64,000 bases of DNA from Gonocerus acuteangulatus. Its lineage: Eukaryota; Arthropoda; Insecta; Hemiptera; Coreidae. Position 1 is the stretch's first letter; the number at the start of each line of letters is the position of its first letter. Shown in pieces: positions 45,078 through 57,400 of this stretch. The stretch covers positions 149,003,878 to 149,067,877 of the forward strand of contig OX328123.1 of assembly GCA_946811695.1 (NCBI GenBank). The letters run 5' to 3'. The position numbers were made by a program, and so were the translations under genes. The notes below the pieces were generated by a model. The model searched no databases. It was not told the DNA's origin and saw nothing but the letters and a program-made list of their open reading frames with translations.

Positions 45078-48000
45078 TCAAACTATAATGTATGAATCTG
45101 CGAGATTAGTTTTCAATAATCGTATGTAGGAAATCATAAAGAACCTTTAAACCAAATATTTAAACATTACATGACTACATAAATGAATTATATTGTTTTC
45201 TAGAAAAATGCAATGTTACTTTTACACGATATTTGATACTTTTCCCACCTATCGTGAGTCATATTCCCACCTATTTAAATGTTTCTAATAGTGTTAATAG
45301 GTAAACAATTTAATAACATGATTATGATTATATTTGTCTTTGAGCAATTATATAAAGTGATTGAGTTTTGTTTTTTGAGTAAATCAACTTCAAGGCTACA
45401 AGGCCTGGGCTATCTTCATGATCCACTCGGGTATTATGCGCAAGATACATGATTTTCCAACCTGATTAGAAAGGAAGTATTAGAAAAAAAAAAACTGTAT
45501 TAATAGACATGAGCAGTTTTGACATTTTTGTAAGTTTTCTTAAACATCTCTTAGGTCTCTTAGGAAAACTGTAAGGAAATTGTGGGAAGTGCAAGGTAAA
45601 ATTCAAAAGCTTACAAAATTCTCTACAAAAACAGTTCTGAATCAACTTTCAATGGACCGATCTGAGTCACAGAAATAATTTATTAAACCTTAAAAAAACA
45701 TTCGTTTTGTTGCTTTAAACTATTATTTGTTTTTTTGAATTGCAAGCTGTTTTAGTGACTGATTTTAGCAGTAAAATGAATTTGGCAGTAAAACAAGATA
45801 CATAATACGAGAAAACAAATTTTGGTTGTTTGTAATAGAGCAGGAGTGGCCAAGCTCGTTGACAATCCAAGCCATTATTCAAAATTTGAAATTTTTCACG
45901 AGTCGCAGTTAAATAAATATTTAATAGGTATTAAAATGTTTTTTCCACAGAAAAAACATTTTATATTATATTTATTGAAAACACGTAAATAAAAGTCCAA
46001 AATATTTATATTGAATTTAAATATTAAACTCATTTATTTTACTTCTCTTGATAATCTTTAAAATTTAGTGAATAATTTTTGACAGCACTTCTCAGTAATT
46101 CATTGAGATGCTGGTTAGTTAATACTGATCGGTGTTTCGATTTCATGAATTTTAAAATAGAATAAAATGATTCACATAAGTACATTTTTCCAAATATTGA
46201 AATAATTCGACAAGCAGCATTTTTAAAAAGTCCGTCACGCAGAAGCTGCATAACTAAGCACTTTCCAACTAAGCATTTGGGTAGTGTAGACTGGTTTCCA
46301 GAACAATTTGCTTAAAATATCCTACAGAAATAAAATAAAAACATGAATAGTTCTCTTTTAATTTTGTAATAAGTAACTATTCAATTATTAATTTTGTAAT
46401 TAATTTGCTTCCAGAGTTATGTTTACACATGGCACCTACTACACTCCTTAATAAATACAAAAACTTCATATTTTCATCTTTTGATCTGACGCAGGAACAG
46501 GATACAGCGCACCTACGTCTGGCAAGCTAATTCTATTGAAATATATTACAAAGTAAACCACCCTTTCCGATTGACCGATTTAGCTCATTTTTACAACACT
46601 TCTTTCTCATGAGTTACCCACGACATATACCGCGTTTCGTTACAATAAGGCAGAAATTACGACCGGTATGAGTATATTAGTAATTTGGGTCCGGAGTAAA
46701 CCCCCCCTCCTAATGAACCGATTTAGTTTATTTTTACAACACATTTTTACCTGTAGATTACCACTACGAATACCGAGTTTTGTCGAAATATAACAAAAAT
46801 CACGGCTGGTAATGGCGAATTGGTATTGTGGGTCCGAAGTAAACCACCCCTTCTAATGAACCGATTTAGTTTATTTTTACATCTCACTTTTCTCTCTAGA
46901 TTACCACTACGAATACCAAGTTTCGTTGAAATATAACAAATATTATGGCTGGCATGGTCAAATTAGTGTTTTAGGTTCGGGGAAAACCCCCCCTTCCGGT
47001 GGACCGATTTTGGTGATTAACGAACTCGTTCAATCGTTTGCTTATTGAATGCTATTATATACCAAGTTTCGTGACGAAAAAACAAAAACTCTGGCCACTA
47101 TCGTGTTAACAGACACACACATATATATAAGTAAAGATGGAATGGTTGGGATTCGGCTAAATAAACCTCAATATGATTTTGTTTTAAAAAATCTATATTT
47201 CGGACGTTTCGGCTACTCATTGGTAGCCTTTGTCAGCTAAAATGACAAAAAAAGAAATGAATACAGAAACAAAAAAAAGTTTATAATTGTGATAGGTAAC
47301 AGAACTATAAATACAATTAACTTATGAAAGAACATACCGTCTTAAATTCTTAGAATGAGTAGAATGAAAAAGTAAATAGGTACAATAATTGATTTTAATA
47401 GTAATTAGTAACATTAATTGATTTTACAAAGAAATAAGAAACTACATACCAATGACAAGTATAGTAGCTAATAGTAACATTAATTAATTTTACAGATAAA
47501 TAAGATACTACATACCAATGGATATGCCGAGCTGCAGAGGAAGACCAAGGTTGGCAATTAAGTAACCATTGTGAAAGTATCTAAGGAAAAAGGAATCTAC
47601 TGGGGTATGTGTAACTGAAAACAGCAGGTGGTGGGAGAAAGGGCGGCAAGGATCATAAAGCATGTTTATGACATTTTTATGACAGGACAGGAGAAAAAGG
47701 TGTTAATGGAAGGATACCCAAGGGGCATGGGAAAATCTAGGTGGGAGGTCGGGAGAGTTTTTGGAAAATATTAGTGTACATAGGAGAAATGCCTTGTTTG
47801 TCAGTTTTGTAGTTTATATTGTTTTTGTTTAAGTTTATGTGTACACATTCTGAGATCTGTAGTCTTTTTTTGTTTCGTTGTGTAGAAAGAATTTTCGTGT
47901 CGTCAAAGTTAAAAGTGTGTTTTTGCATAATGGCGTGTTTAGCAAGTGCAGATTTATCTATTTCTTTATTAGTGATGGTTCGTTTATGTTGTGTAAGACG

Positions 48001-48273
48001 TGAGTGAATGTCATTTATGGTTTCTCCTATATATACACCGTTACAGGGAAGGGGTTTGGCAAGGGACTTGGTAAACACAACGAGTGGTTTGTTCAAAAGG
48101 GATGGGATCTTTGAGTTTGGTATAGAGGGTTTTGAGTTTGTTGGTAGTTTTCAAACCAAAATTTAGGGGAGGGTAGGATTTTTTTAAAACAAAATCATAT
48201 TGAGGTTTATTTAGCCGAATCCCAACCATTCCATCTTTACTTATCACCTCGACGGCCAACTATCTAATCATCA

Positions 48274-48321
<48 letters not shown>

Positions 48322-51300
48322 TTTAACGGGGTCATTTTCGGTGTCTACTAGGTAGGATCGATAAGGATTTGAAGAAATTTTTCAAAAATTCCTTCATGAG
48401 TGCATCCTCAATAGCTACTTTCCTTCGGAGGAAAGTGCTTAAAAGGCTACTTCGATTCTGGTACAAATTTCCAAAATTCAGTAATCAACGTAGACTTGTA
48501 TTTTAAATTTAGAGCTTGATCTTCTTGAATCTCTCTTATTTCTAATTCTCCAGATTCAAAAAAATGAAGAGGTAACTTCGTGTTTATTTATCGAGAGCCA
48601 CAAATAATCATCAACCCCCCCTTTAATAGAGCTTTCTGAGCAGAAGTCGAAGAGTAATTTCCGCTACTATAAGTTTTCTCTGCCTAAAATCCCACTTTTC
48701 TTCAAGATTTTTCAAATAGAAAAAAAAAAAAAAAGTCAGACTTTAATTTAGGGGTTTTTCTGCATAAACTTTGTTAATGGAATTAATTTGTTTTCCTTTC
48801 TAAGATTTTAATTCCTTGCACGAATAAGTAACATATCATATTTGAGGTCATTCAGATGGGATTATTTAATCAGTTATAATATGGGATTAATGGGATTGAA
48901 GGAAATGTGGGATGTTTATTATAAACAGTGTTTGGTTTCTCAGTTTCTCTTACATTGAGTTATGGCATGGCCGTTATACTGGGAAGTTTCTCTTCCTATA
49001 TGGAGAGAGATTACGAACTTCTTTTAAGTAACTTTATGATACTAAAGAATCATTTTCTTGGGTATGAAACAGGTGGAGAGGTTTCAATAAAACATATAAC
49101 AATAGCCGGTTCAGTTAGATGGAATAGTTTAAATCCCGCAAAGAATGAAATTTTGATGGAAATATTCCCAACGGTTCCGCCATTTGCATTACCATTTCGA
49201 TGAACAACACATTAAATTGTTTTCAGCCATAGCTTTGGCTAAGTATTGATAAACATTAAACACTATCTCCTTTGCCTGACCTCTCAAAGCCTTTCCTGCA
49301 CCTAAACAAGATATAATCAGTTTTTATTGTGATTCACGTTAAGTGTTTGGTCATTAAAGGCTTTGCAAATGGCGGAACAGAAGGGAAAGTGCAGGGAGAA
49401 ATTCCCGATGTCGGTTTGTGTTGACTAAGTTTTGGTGCAGAGCTATAGAGGCCTATGGCTGTGAGTTCAGCAGAATGAATATTGCAGAGTTTATTCAGCT
49501 TGTGTTTCATGGAATTTTCTCCATTAAATATAGCGCATGATGTGGAGTCATCATTTTTGATCCATCGGTGTATATTACTTTGGCATGTTCCTTTTTTTTC
49601 TATAATTTCTTTAAATTTATATTTTGCTTCATGTACTGGTAGTTTCCCTTTAGCTTTTGAGATGATTTTTGTGAGTTCCGTATTTATTTGCGGTTGTTTT
49701 ATGGTCCACGGTGGGACGTTTATGGGTGGCGGTTTGAAGTAAAAAGTTGTTATTGGACAGGCTTTAATTGAAGTTTTTATCTGGACAGGCTCTAATTGAA
49801 AAATTATAATAAATGTTAATGGATTGACTTTCTGTTTGCACAATGGGAAGTTGTTTAATTTTAACTTCTTCAAAGAAACTGATATAGATTAGGACTTGAA
49901 GGTATGTATTCAATTGCACAGACAGATTTATTATACCATCTATTCAGCAAGCATTAAATTATATAGGACAGAAGGTAATATGAATTCACTTTTTTGCTTC
50001 TGGGATAGTAACAAAAAATGTATTCATTAACTATAAAAGGTTATTAGTTTAGCATTATATAGTAAAATCTCATACCACTTCCTGTCATAAAGGAGTTTTC
50101 CATCTTCGATTCGTATATCAGAAGTTGGCGGGTCTGGAAGGATGGGGCCTAATGCCTGGAGGCCATTAGCTGAAAAACATTTTGGAGAGCTATTACAGGA
50201 TATGGCAATCAAACAGCACTATAGTGAATACAAACTCAAATTCTTCACATAATTAAAAAATTTAATCATTAAATAACAACAAATAAATAAAGTAATACGT
50301 TTTGATTCACTCAGTAGCAAGGACTCAAAATATTTTTTCTTTCCTTTCAGAACAGTTTCAATTTAATGTTAATGAATATTTTTTTGGAAATAACATATTT
50401 ATTTCACAAAATGTTCTCATTAAAAAATTAATCCAAATAGATTTATAAATATTTCTCAAACATAAAAATACAAATTAGACCGGCTGAACCTTCCAATTTT
50501 TTTTATTAAAAAAAAGTTTCTATTTAACATTTTTATTTGTTGTTTTTTTTTTTTGTTTTTGTTTTAAATTTCTTTATTTATTAATTAATGCGTATGCCAC
50601 TTTGGCAAAAAACATTTTGAGATTAATGATAAAAAATCCACAATTTTCTTGAAGTAATATGTCCAATAGCGTTAATGTAAGTATTACAACTTTTCAGTAA
50701 CTGTATTCATATGTGAGATGTGTTTGAATGTAAGTGATATGTGTCGGTTCAAGTAGATAGTAATAATAGGTAAAGAATTTAATAGTCTGTTCATGTCGCA
50801 AGTCCAGTGGTTAAATCTTAACAGAATATTATTAGACTAGTATGTTATTCTGTCGATATGTCTATCTTTCTTAACAAATCTACAAAAATTGAGACTTTTA
50901 GTATAACTTTTACTTGATGGTACACATATCAGTTTTATATAGTCATTCAGAACTGTGCAGTAAGGATTAATTTTTAAATTTTGGAAAGTAATTATATGTT
51001 GTCATAGAGTTTAATTTGTTTTAGGTATTGCAGTGTTTTTTCTATATATTGGCTCCTGTCACTGAGTAAGGTAGTCAAGCTGTACGGTAGGTCAAAGTTT
51101 TTAAATTAATGTACGTCTTGAATACTCCCTTCCATCATCTGCATAACACTTATTAATTAAAAATGCAAATTTTTTTTTGTGACTTTTACAAACATTTGCC
51201 TTTATTATTGTACAAATAAAATACGTACAATATTTTGGATAAATAATTATTTAATTAAAATTTATTAGGTCAAATTTAATAATTAAATTAGTAAACAGTT

Positions 51301-51412
51301 ATAAGAAATACTTTTAGAAGTGAATAGGTGAGATGCAAAACTCGTTCGTTCCACAGGAAGATATTTTTCAGGAAGCTCAAAAAACACTAACCACATCTTA
51401 TAGAGTGGCCAG

Positions 51413-51444
<32 letters not shown>

Positions 51445-54400
51445 TCTTAGAAGGGTACATCCTTATGTTTACAGATTTATGTTATAATTCAACATATCGT
51501 CGATACAAATGCAAACTAACGAATGTGCAAATCACCAATTTTCAGAGTGGAAAAACATTTATTCATAACTGTTTTATGGACAGTCAAATATTCGGCAGAT
51601 TTGACCTTTTGACAGTGGAATACTTTCCCTTTAATAGAGTGAAGCCAGAATTTGCTGTAAATAAGTCCAGCAGAAATTATTAAAGATGGACAATGAAAGA
51701 TGCATTTTTTCATATTCGTTAGTTTGCTTTTGTATCGACGATATGTTGAAATAGCATTAAAATATATTTTAGAATCTAATACTATCTCAATTTTTCAAAA
51801 AATGGAACGAACGAGTTTTGCATCTCACCTCTTCAAGTAAAATAATATTCTTTTCAGCTGTTTTTAATGAAAAATATATTTTGATCCCTTTTTAATAAGT
51901 ATACTTAGTCTTCTTACAAGTAGTTTCATTAGCACTCCATTAACAAAATGTAAAAATCATTAAGTTGTAGGATTCCATTGTAAATAAATTGATTTAAATT
52001 TGTTATTGAAAGAAAGCTCCAATCTACTTATTTATCATTTTGTATTTCCCCATCTCTTTTCTAGATTCTTTGGCCAGTTTTATAACAAAAGCAAAACTGA
52101 GAAAATTTCCTACAATGACTGAGCTTCCTGTTTTTCTTTCAAGAAAACCAAAAGAGGTACCAAATATGTTTGCTATAAATCCACACTTACCAGGCTTCCG
52201 AACTGAAACTCCAGTTTTTATCCCACGAGCTATGGCCTTTAAATCACCTTCTATATCCTTTTCATCTAATAGATATGATATATTTGATGGAAGAGAAGCA
52301 AGCTTCCCTCGTCTTTTCTCTGGAATTGGAGCTGGATCATTGGGTCGTCTCCGTAATTTTCTAGTCATTGCCGGCTTTGTCTCTGCTGAATCACCTAAAA
52401 AGAATCATCAATATTCATGTAAAAATCAGGCGTTTGTCTGCTTGTCTGTCTGTTTGTTCCTTATACAAATCCATACCGTTTGACCAAACTTGGCATACAA
52501 GTAGGTCTTGATCCGGGGAGTCTCATAGGCTAGGTCAAAATGTCAACCAGCTGTCTGTATTTATGTTTGTTCGTTACACATATCCACACCATTTGATCAA
52601 TTTTGACAAAACTCAGCATACAAGTAGGTTTTGATCCGGAGAGTCTCGTAGACTAGGTCAAAAATGTCTACCAGCTGTCCGAACAAAATCAGGTGTTTGT
52701 CTCTCTGCTTGTCTGTTTGTTTGTCTGTATGTTTGTTACTTATACAAATACACACCATTTGACCAAAGTTCGCATACAGGTAGGTCTTGATCCGGGGAGT
52801 CTTGTAGCCAAGGTCAAAAACGTCTAGGACTCATAGTTCAGAGGTCGCGGATTTAAAACTGTGAATCCAACAGTTACAGATTTGCGTTATTAGATTTTAA
52901 TATTACTTATTTGGTTTTTAATTTATTTTTGTTTTTTCTAGATGCAGAAAGTAGGCGTAGCATGGCACGCTAGGTAACTGCTAGTATAATATAATAAATG
53001 AAGTAGGTGTACAAGTATTCAACGTAAGAGGAACCAAAGAATCCATATATAATTTTTACATTAACTAAACAATAAAGTTAGACAATTTGGAACCTCATGA
53101 AGTATAACTGCAGCCTTAGGTAGGTTTATAATCAATAAAAATTAGAACCTTTTAACTTTTCTTAAATATTTAAGTATGTTTCACTGGCTACAAGTAGATT
53201 TTTCAGTTTTTTCATTAACCTTCGGTGGAGCGCGGTACTAACCCTCGGGCGCACCTCATCTGTGAGATTAGAAACAATATTTTTTATGGGAATAGCAGAC
53301 AATTTGAATTCCTCATTCAAATACCATTCTATAAAGAACATTTTACATATTCTAACTGAGTTTTCTTTGTACTTTAAATTAAACAGTATTTTCATATTAT
53401 TGTTGAAAGTATATCATTTATTTAATGCAACTGAGTACATCACGGATATTTTCAAAATAGAAGTTTTTTTTTTTTATAATTAACAAACAGAAATAATATA
53501 AAACATAAAATTTCAATTAGTAAATAAAATGAACAAGTAGATTAGGTGTTAAAACTTTGGTAAATCTTCAACCAAATATTATCATCACAAAATCGAGAGG
53601 GATAAGTATGTATATCTGTTGAGAAAGTTATTCCTCTTCCTATTCTAGAAAAGAATATCATGAATAACTGCCAGGTCTTTCAAATTCTGTACGTCGAAGA
53701 CTTGTCGAGTACATTCCATTGATGTTGAAAGCATGTTTATCTGAAAAATAATGGACAGGCGCAGTCCATCTCAGAGATTACACGAGAAATAGCAATCAAT
53801 ACAGCGAATCTGACCTTATAAGGTAGGAATATTAACTATAATAGGTTTATGAAAAAAATATTACGGGACAAGTTGAAAATTAGTAAATCAGAAATACTTG
53901 CATGAACGGGCGAGGCTCATCCGCCAGATGAAAATATTCACCACGGATGCCGGAAGTGCACTGAGAAGCTAACACAAGTAAATACGTGTGAGAAGTGAGG
54001 AGACAGGAAGCTACTAGGCCCGCCCACTGTTTCCCGATAAAATTCGCTCTTAGACCTTCCAATAATTAGGCACTTCATCTCACAGATTAGCTGAAGCCTG
54101 AAGGTTAAGCAGGAAGGTTTTCTTAGCTGAAGAAGGCTGCCAAAGTGCACACCAAAATGGTCAATATGCAAATATTTCTGAAAATCAGACTCTAAGCCGA
54201 ATCTCAGCTATTCCTTCACTTCTAATCACTTCAACGGCTAACTCATTAGCCGCATCTCATTAGTAAAAATGATTGTGCCAATGAACTTATAGAAAGTTGT
54301 TATAAACTACCTGACAATTCCATAGTCACTCGTTCAGTTTCTATTATTTTTCTCTTTTCTTCCATGTCTTGGATTAAGTTTTCTTTTAGTTCTACGACTT

Positions 54401-57400
54401 TCTCGTCAAGATCTTTGGTCGCAGCTTTTTTCTCCGAAATAAAATCTTTTTCTGTAAGATCAATTTGGTGTTCTCTCCAAATCTGATTTAATCGTAATCT
54501 GCAAAATATCATACGTCATAAATTAAAATGAGAGAAAACAAATACACAATGCAAGACAAAACAAAAGAAAATAATTAAAAGAGATTGTAGCAAGGAGAAA
54601 GAGATGGTAAAATAAAAAGAGGAGAAGAAAATGAAAGTAAGCAATCCAATAATCTCAAATTTCATTAAAAAAAGAGTTATTAGGATGATGCGAAAATAAG
54701 CTAGGTTTTCACATTGTTTACATTCATGTAATGTATTATTCATTTAATGCAGTCCTGCTATTTGTCGTCACCCTTTTCACTCTTTCTAATTGTGTTACAT
54801 AATATCTTCTCTTCATTCTGCAGGACTTCAAATGCGGGATGAACAAGAAGCAAATTTGTTTCAGTTCAAACTAGGCTAAAAAGCTGCCCAGACAGCTTCC
54901 GATACCGACACATTTGGACCAGGAACCAGTAATGAATGTATGGCACAATACATTCAAGAAACTCAGAAGTGGTGAGGAGAGCCTCAAATGTGAAGAGGGC
55001 CATAGCTGCCCGTCTACGGTTGACAATGAGCAATTGAAAGTCTTAATCATGGCCAACACTCGTAAAACCACACGAACTTGCCAAAGAACTCAACCTTTCA
55101 AATTAGACCATGATGATTGATTTTTGTACCAAATGTCATCAAAATCAGACCATTTTTGAGACAGTGAGAGAGCGAACAGACAAATACAGTGGAGTCTCAT
55201 TTATACGAAACTCACTTATAAAAAAACATTCAGAAATACGAAGAATTTTTTGTTCCTTGGCAAAACTCCATTTAATCCTGAGTAATGACAACAGCTTTTC
55301 CAAGAAATGTTTACAGACTTACCAGTGACTTACCCCCACCAGTCTCTCTCTCCTCACTCATCTCAGTTCTTCCTTGTGATTCTAGTAGTCCAGCCTCATC
55401 CATTCTAGTGGCCGTGTTCTATCCATTCTTGTGTGATTTCCTTCATTTTCGATCTAATAACACGCCACGTGCCAGGGATTCATCCCCCTCCACTCTCATG
55501 TTTTTCACTTCTCTGTACAATAGTCGTTCTAGTAGCTGTGTTCTATTGTGTTTTCATCTTTTAAAATGAGTAAAAAACAAGAACAAAACTTTCCCTTGAA
55601 GACAAAATAAAAATCCTGAAAGAAGTTTATGAAAACCCCGAAAGAAGCAAAAATAGACTTAGCTAGACAGTTGAAATAACCTTTGTCAACCCTTATGACT
55701 AGGGAACGGATGTTCATGTATTTACATATTTTTTTCTGATTCTTAAATCCTAATTCTTGATGAAATTTTAAGTTTTAAGTGATTTTAAAGCATTTAAACA
55801 GGTGTTTATTTTACATATTTTGACAAAAATCCATATTTTACTACTATTACTACACAGTGATTAATAATTTTACCTTTCTTTATACTGCATTTCTAATTTT
55901 TTCACTTTTCTAACATAATCAGGGTATGTTCCTTCATTTAACTGGTTCAACTGAGATCTGTAAGCATTCAGTTTATCTAAGTACAGTCTGAAAATAAGCA
56001 ACAACGAGAATTAATGTTCAAGTTAAACTAATAGGAAATTTCTACAAAAATAAGGATTATACCTACGCCAAAGAAATGCTTTGGATTATTTTATTTTTAA
56101 AAAAGTGCGTCACACAGGAGCTGCATCACTAACCACATTCCTCAGAAGGTGAGTAGTGTAGACTGCATTCCTCAATAATTTGTTTAAAACAATCTCTACG
56201 TGTGTATATGTATATATACATATACATATACATACATATTGGTTGACTGATTGTTGTATGATGACCAGGTGATGAGGCTGGAACTTTCTGCTTTGAATTC
56301 ATGAGTAGTGGTTCCACTCCATAGAGTGGGGAGGGCTTATCCACTCTTTGTGGTGGTGGAACTCCCCTCTCCATGAGCTGGTAGGAGCTCATCACTCCTT
56401 GCATTCATGGGAGTCTCACCAATTCCACCTATGGAGGTGTCTCTTCTGTCCTAGTTTCCAGTCCTTTTCCTGCCCCTTTATTCAGATTTTGCCCGGTTTA
56501 GAGTGAGTCCAATGAACAAATTTCATCCTTGGTGGAGATAAAAAAAAATAAATGGGGTAAAAAATTAATCTCAACTGTGATAGATGCAACTGCTTAAGGG
56601 CTGGACAAGTTATTTATTATTTTGTACATGCGAATAAGTGAACTTAGTAATAAGGTTATGACATCAGCAAGGCTACTTACTTTTCTTTTAGGTCTGTAAC
56701 CTCATTGATAGGTTCGGCTCTTCTTATTTCTGTTTCACTCGCCTCCTCAGTATCTGAAATGGAATAAAGTTTTTGTAGAGATTTTTATTAATTAAATATT
56801 TAGTAAAAAGAAGCACTCAGCATTTGAAAACAACAAACATTTTATTCCGAAAATAAACATTTTTCTATTATACTCAGAGTATCGGTTGTGGCTCAAGTTC
56901 ACAACAATACACTATCTTCCACCTGCTTTCTGCTTCACATGTCACTTCAACAAGTGTAAGTGGCTGGGTACAGTCAGCTTGCCTCCCTAGATTGACATTC
57001 GCTTTAACGAGGATACAAACGGTGCCTTGTGGAAGCAAAAGCAATGAAATGCATTTAGCTATTACAGTCTCCTTTAAACTTCTTTGCTGATCCAAGCAAG
57101 TATGGTGGCTCAGAATCTCCCAAAAAGACATCACTTCTTGCCAGCAAGCTTCTTACTCCCATACTTCTTAGCGGCTTCTTAGTGAGCATTTAATGAACTT
57201 TGGTTTCGGTATAGCTCTGCGTGATAGCAGAAGTTGTTTACCATACATTAGTCTGATGCATCCAGTTTCTTTGTTCCCCCTTAGTCCCATTATTTATATC
57301 TCAATACTCAGTTTCTATTTATTACTCCGGCTTAAACAACTTCTTTAATGCTAAAAACTCATCATCTAGTTTTATTTTATTTTAAATGATCAGAAGACAG

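Larger units (their letters stand above)
47127..48270 (-). mobile_element. Penelope-like element, 5'-truncated
   Basis: About 1.1 kb carrying only the 3' part of a Penelope-like retroelement: a GIY-YIG nuclease frame and a 3' UTR. A segment of about 69 bp (around AAGATGGAATGGTTGGGATT) occurs in inverted orientation at both ends (47128-47195 and 48178-48245). It sits inside the TA tract of the family B copy. Confidence 0.85.
46220..48440 (+). mobile_element. Helentron-like family B copy 4, split by Penelope element
   Basis: 5' end AAAAAGTCCGTCACGCAGAA and CTAAGCACTTTCC at 46223, repeated modules to about 47100, ACAGACACACACATATATA, then a Penelope-like insertion; it resumes in the TA tract at 48271 and ends with the hairpin CTTTCCTTCGGAGGAAAG and GTGCTTAAAA near 48440. 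It lies in SUDS3 intron 6. Confidence 0.8.

Noticed and set aside
48928..49203. 91-codon frame in SUDS3 intron 6
   Set aside because: No motif, no splice support and surrounded by LINE debris.
52040..52483. 147-codon plus-strand frame
   Set aside because: It is the antisense of SUDS3 exon 5 and its flanks; the minus-strand protein is conserved and spliced.
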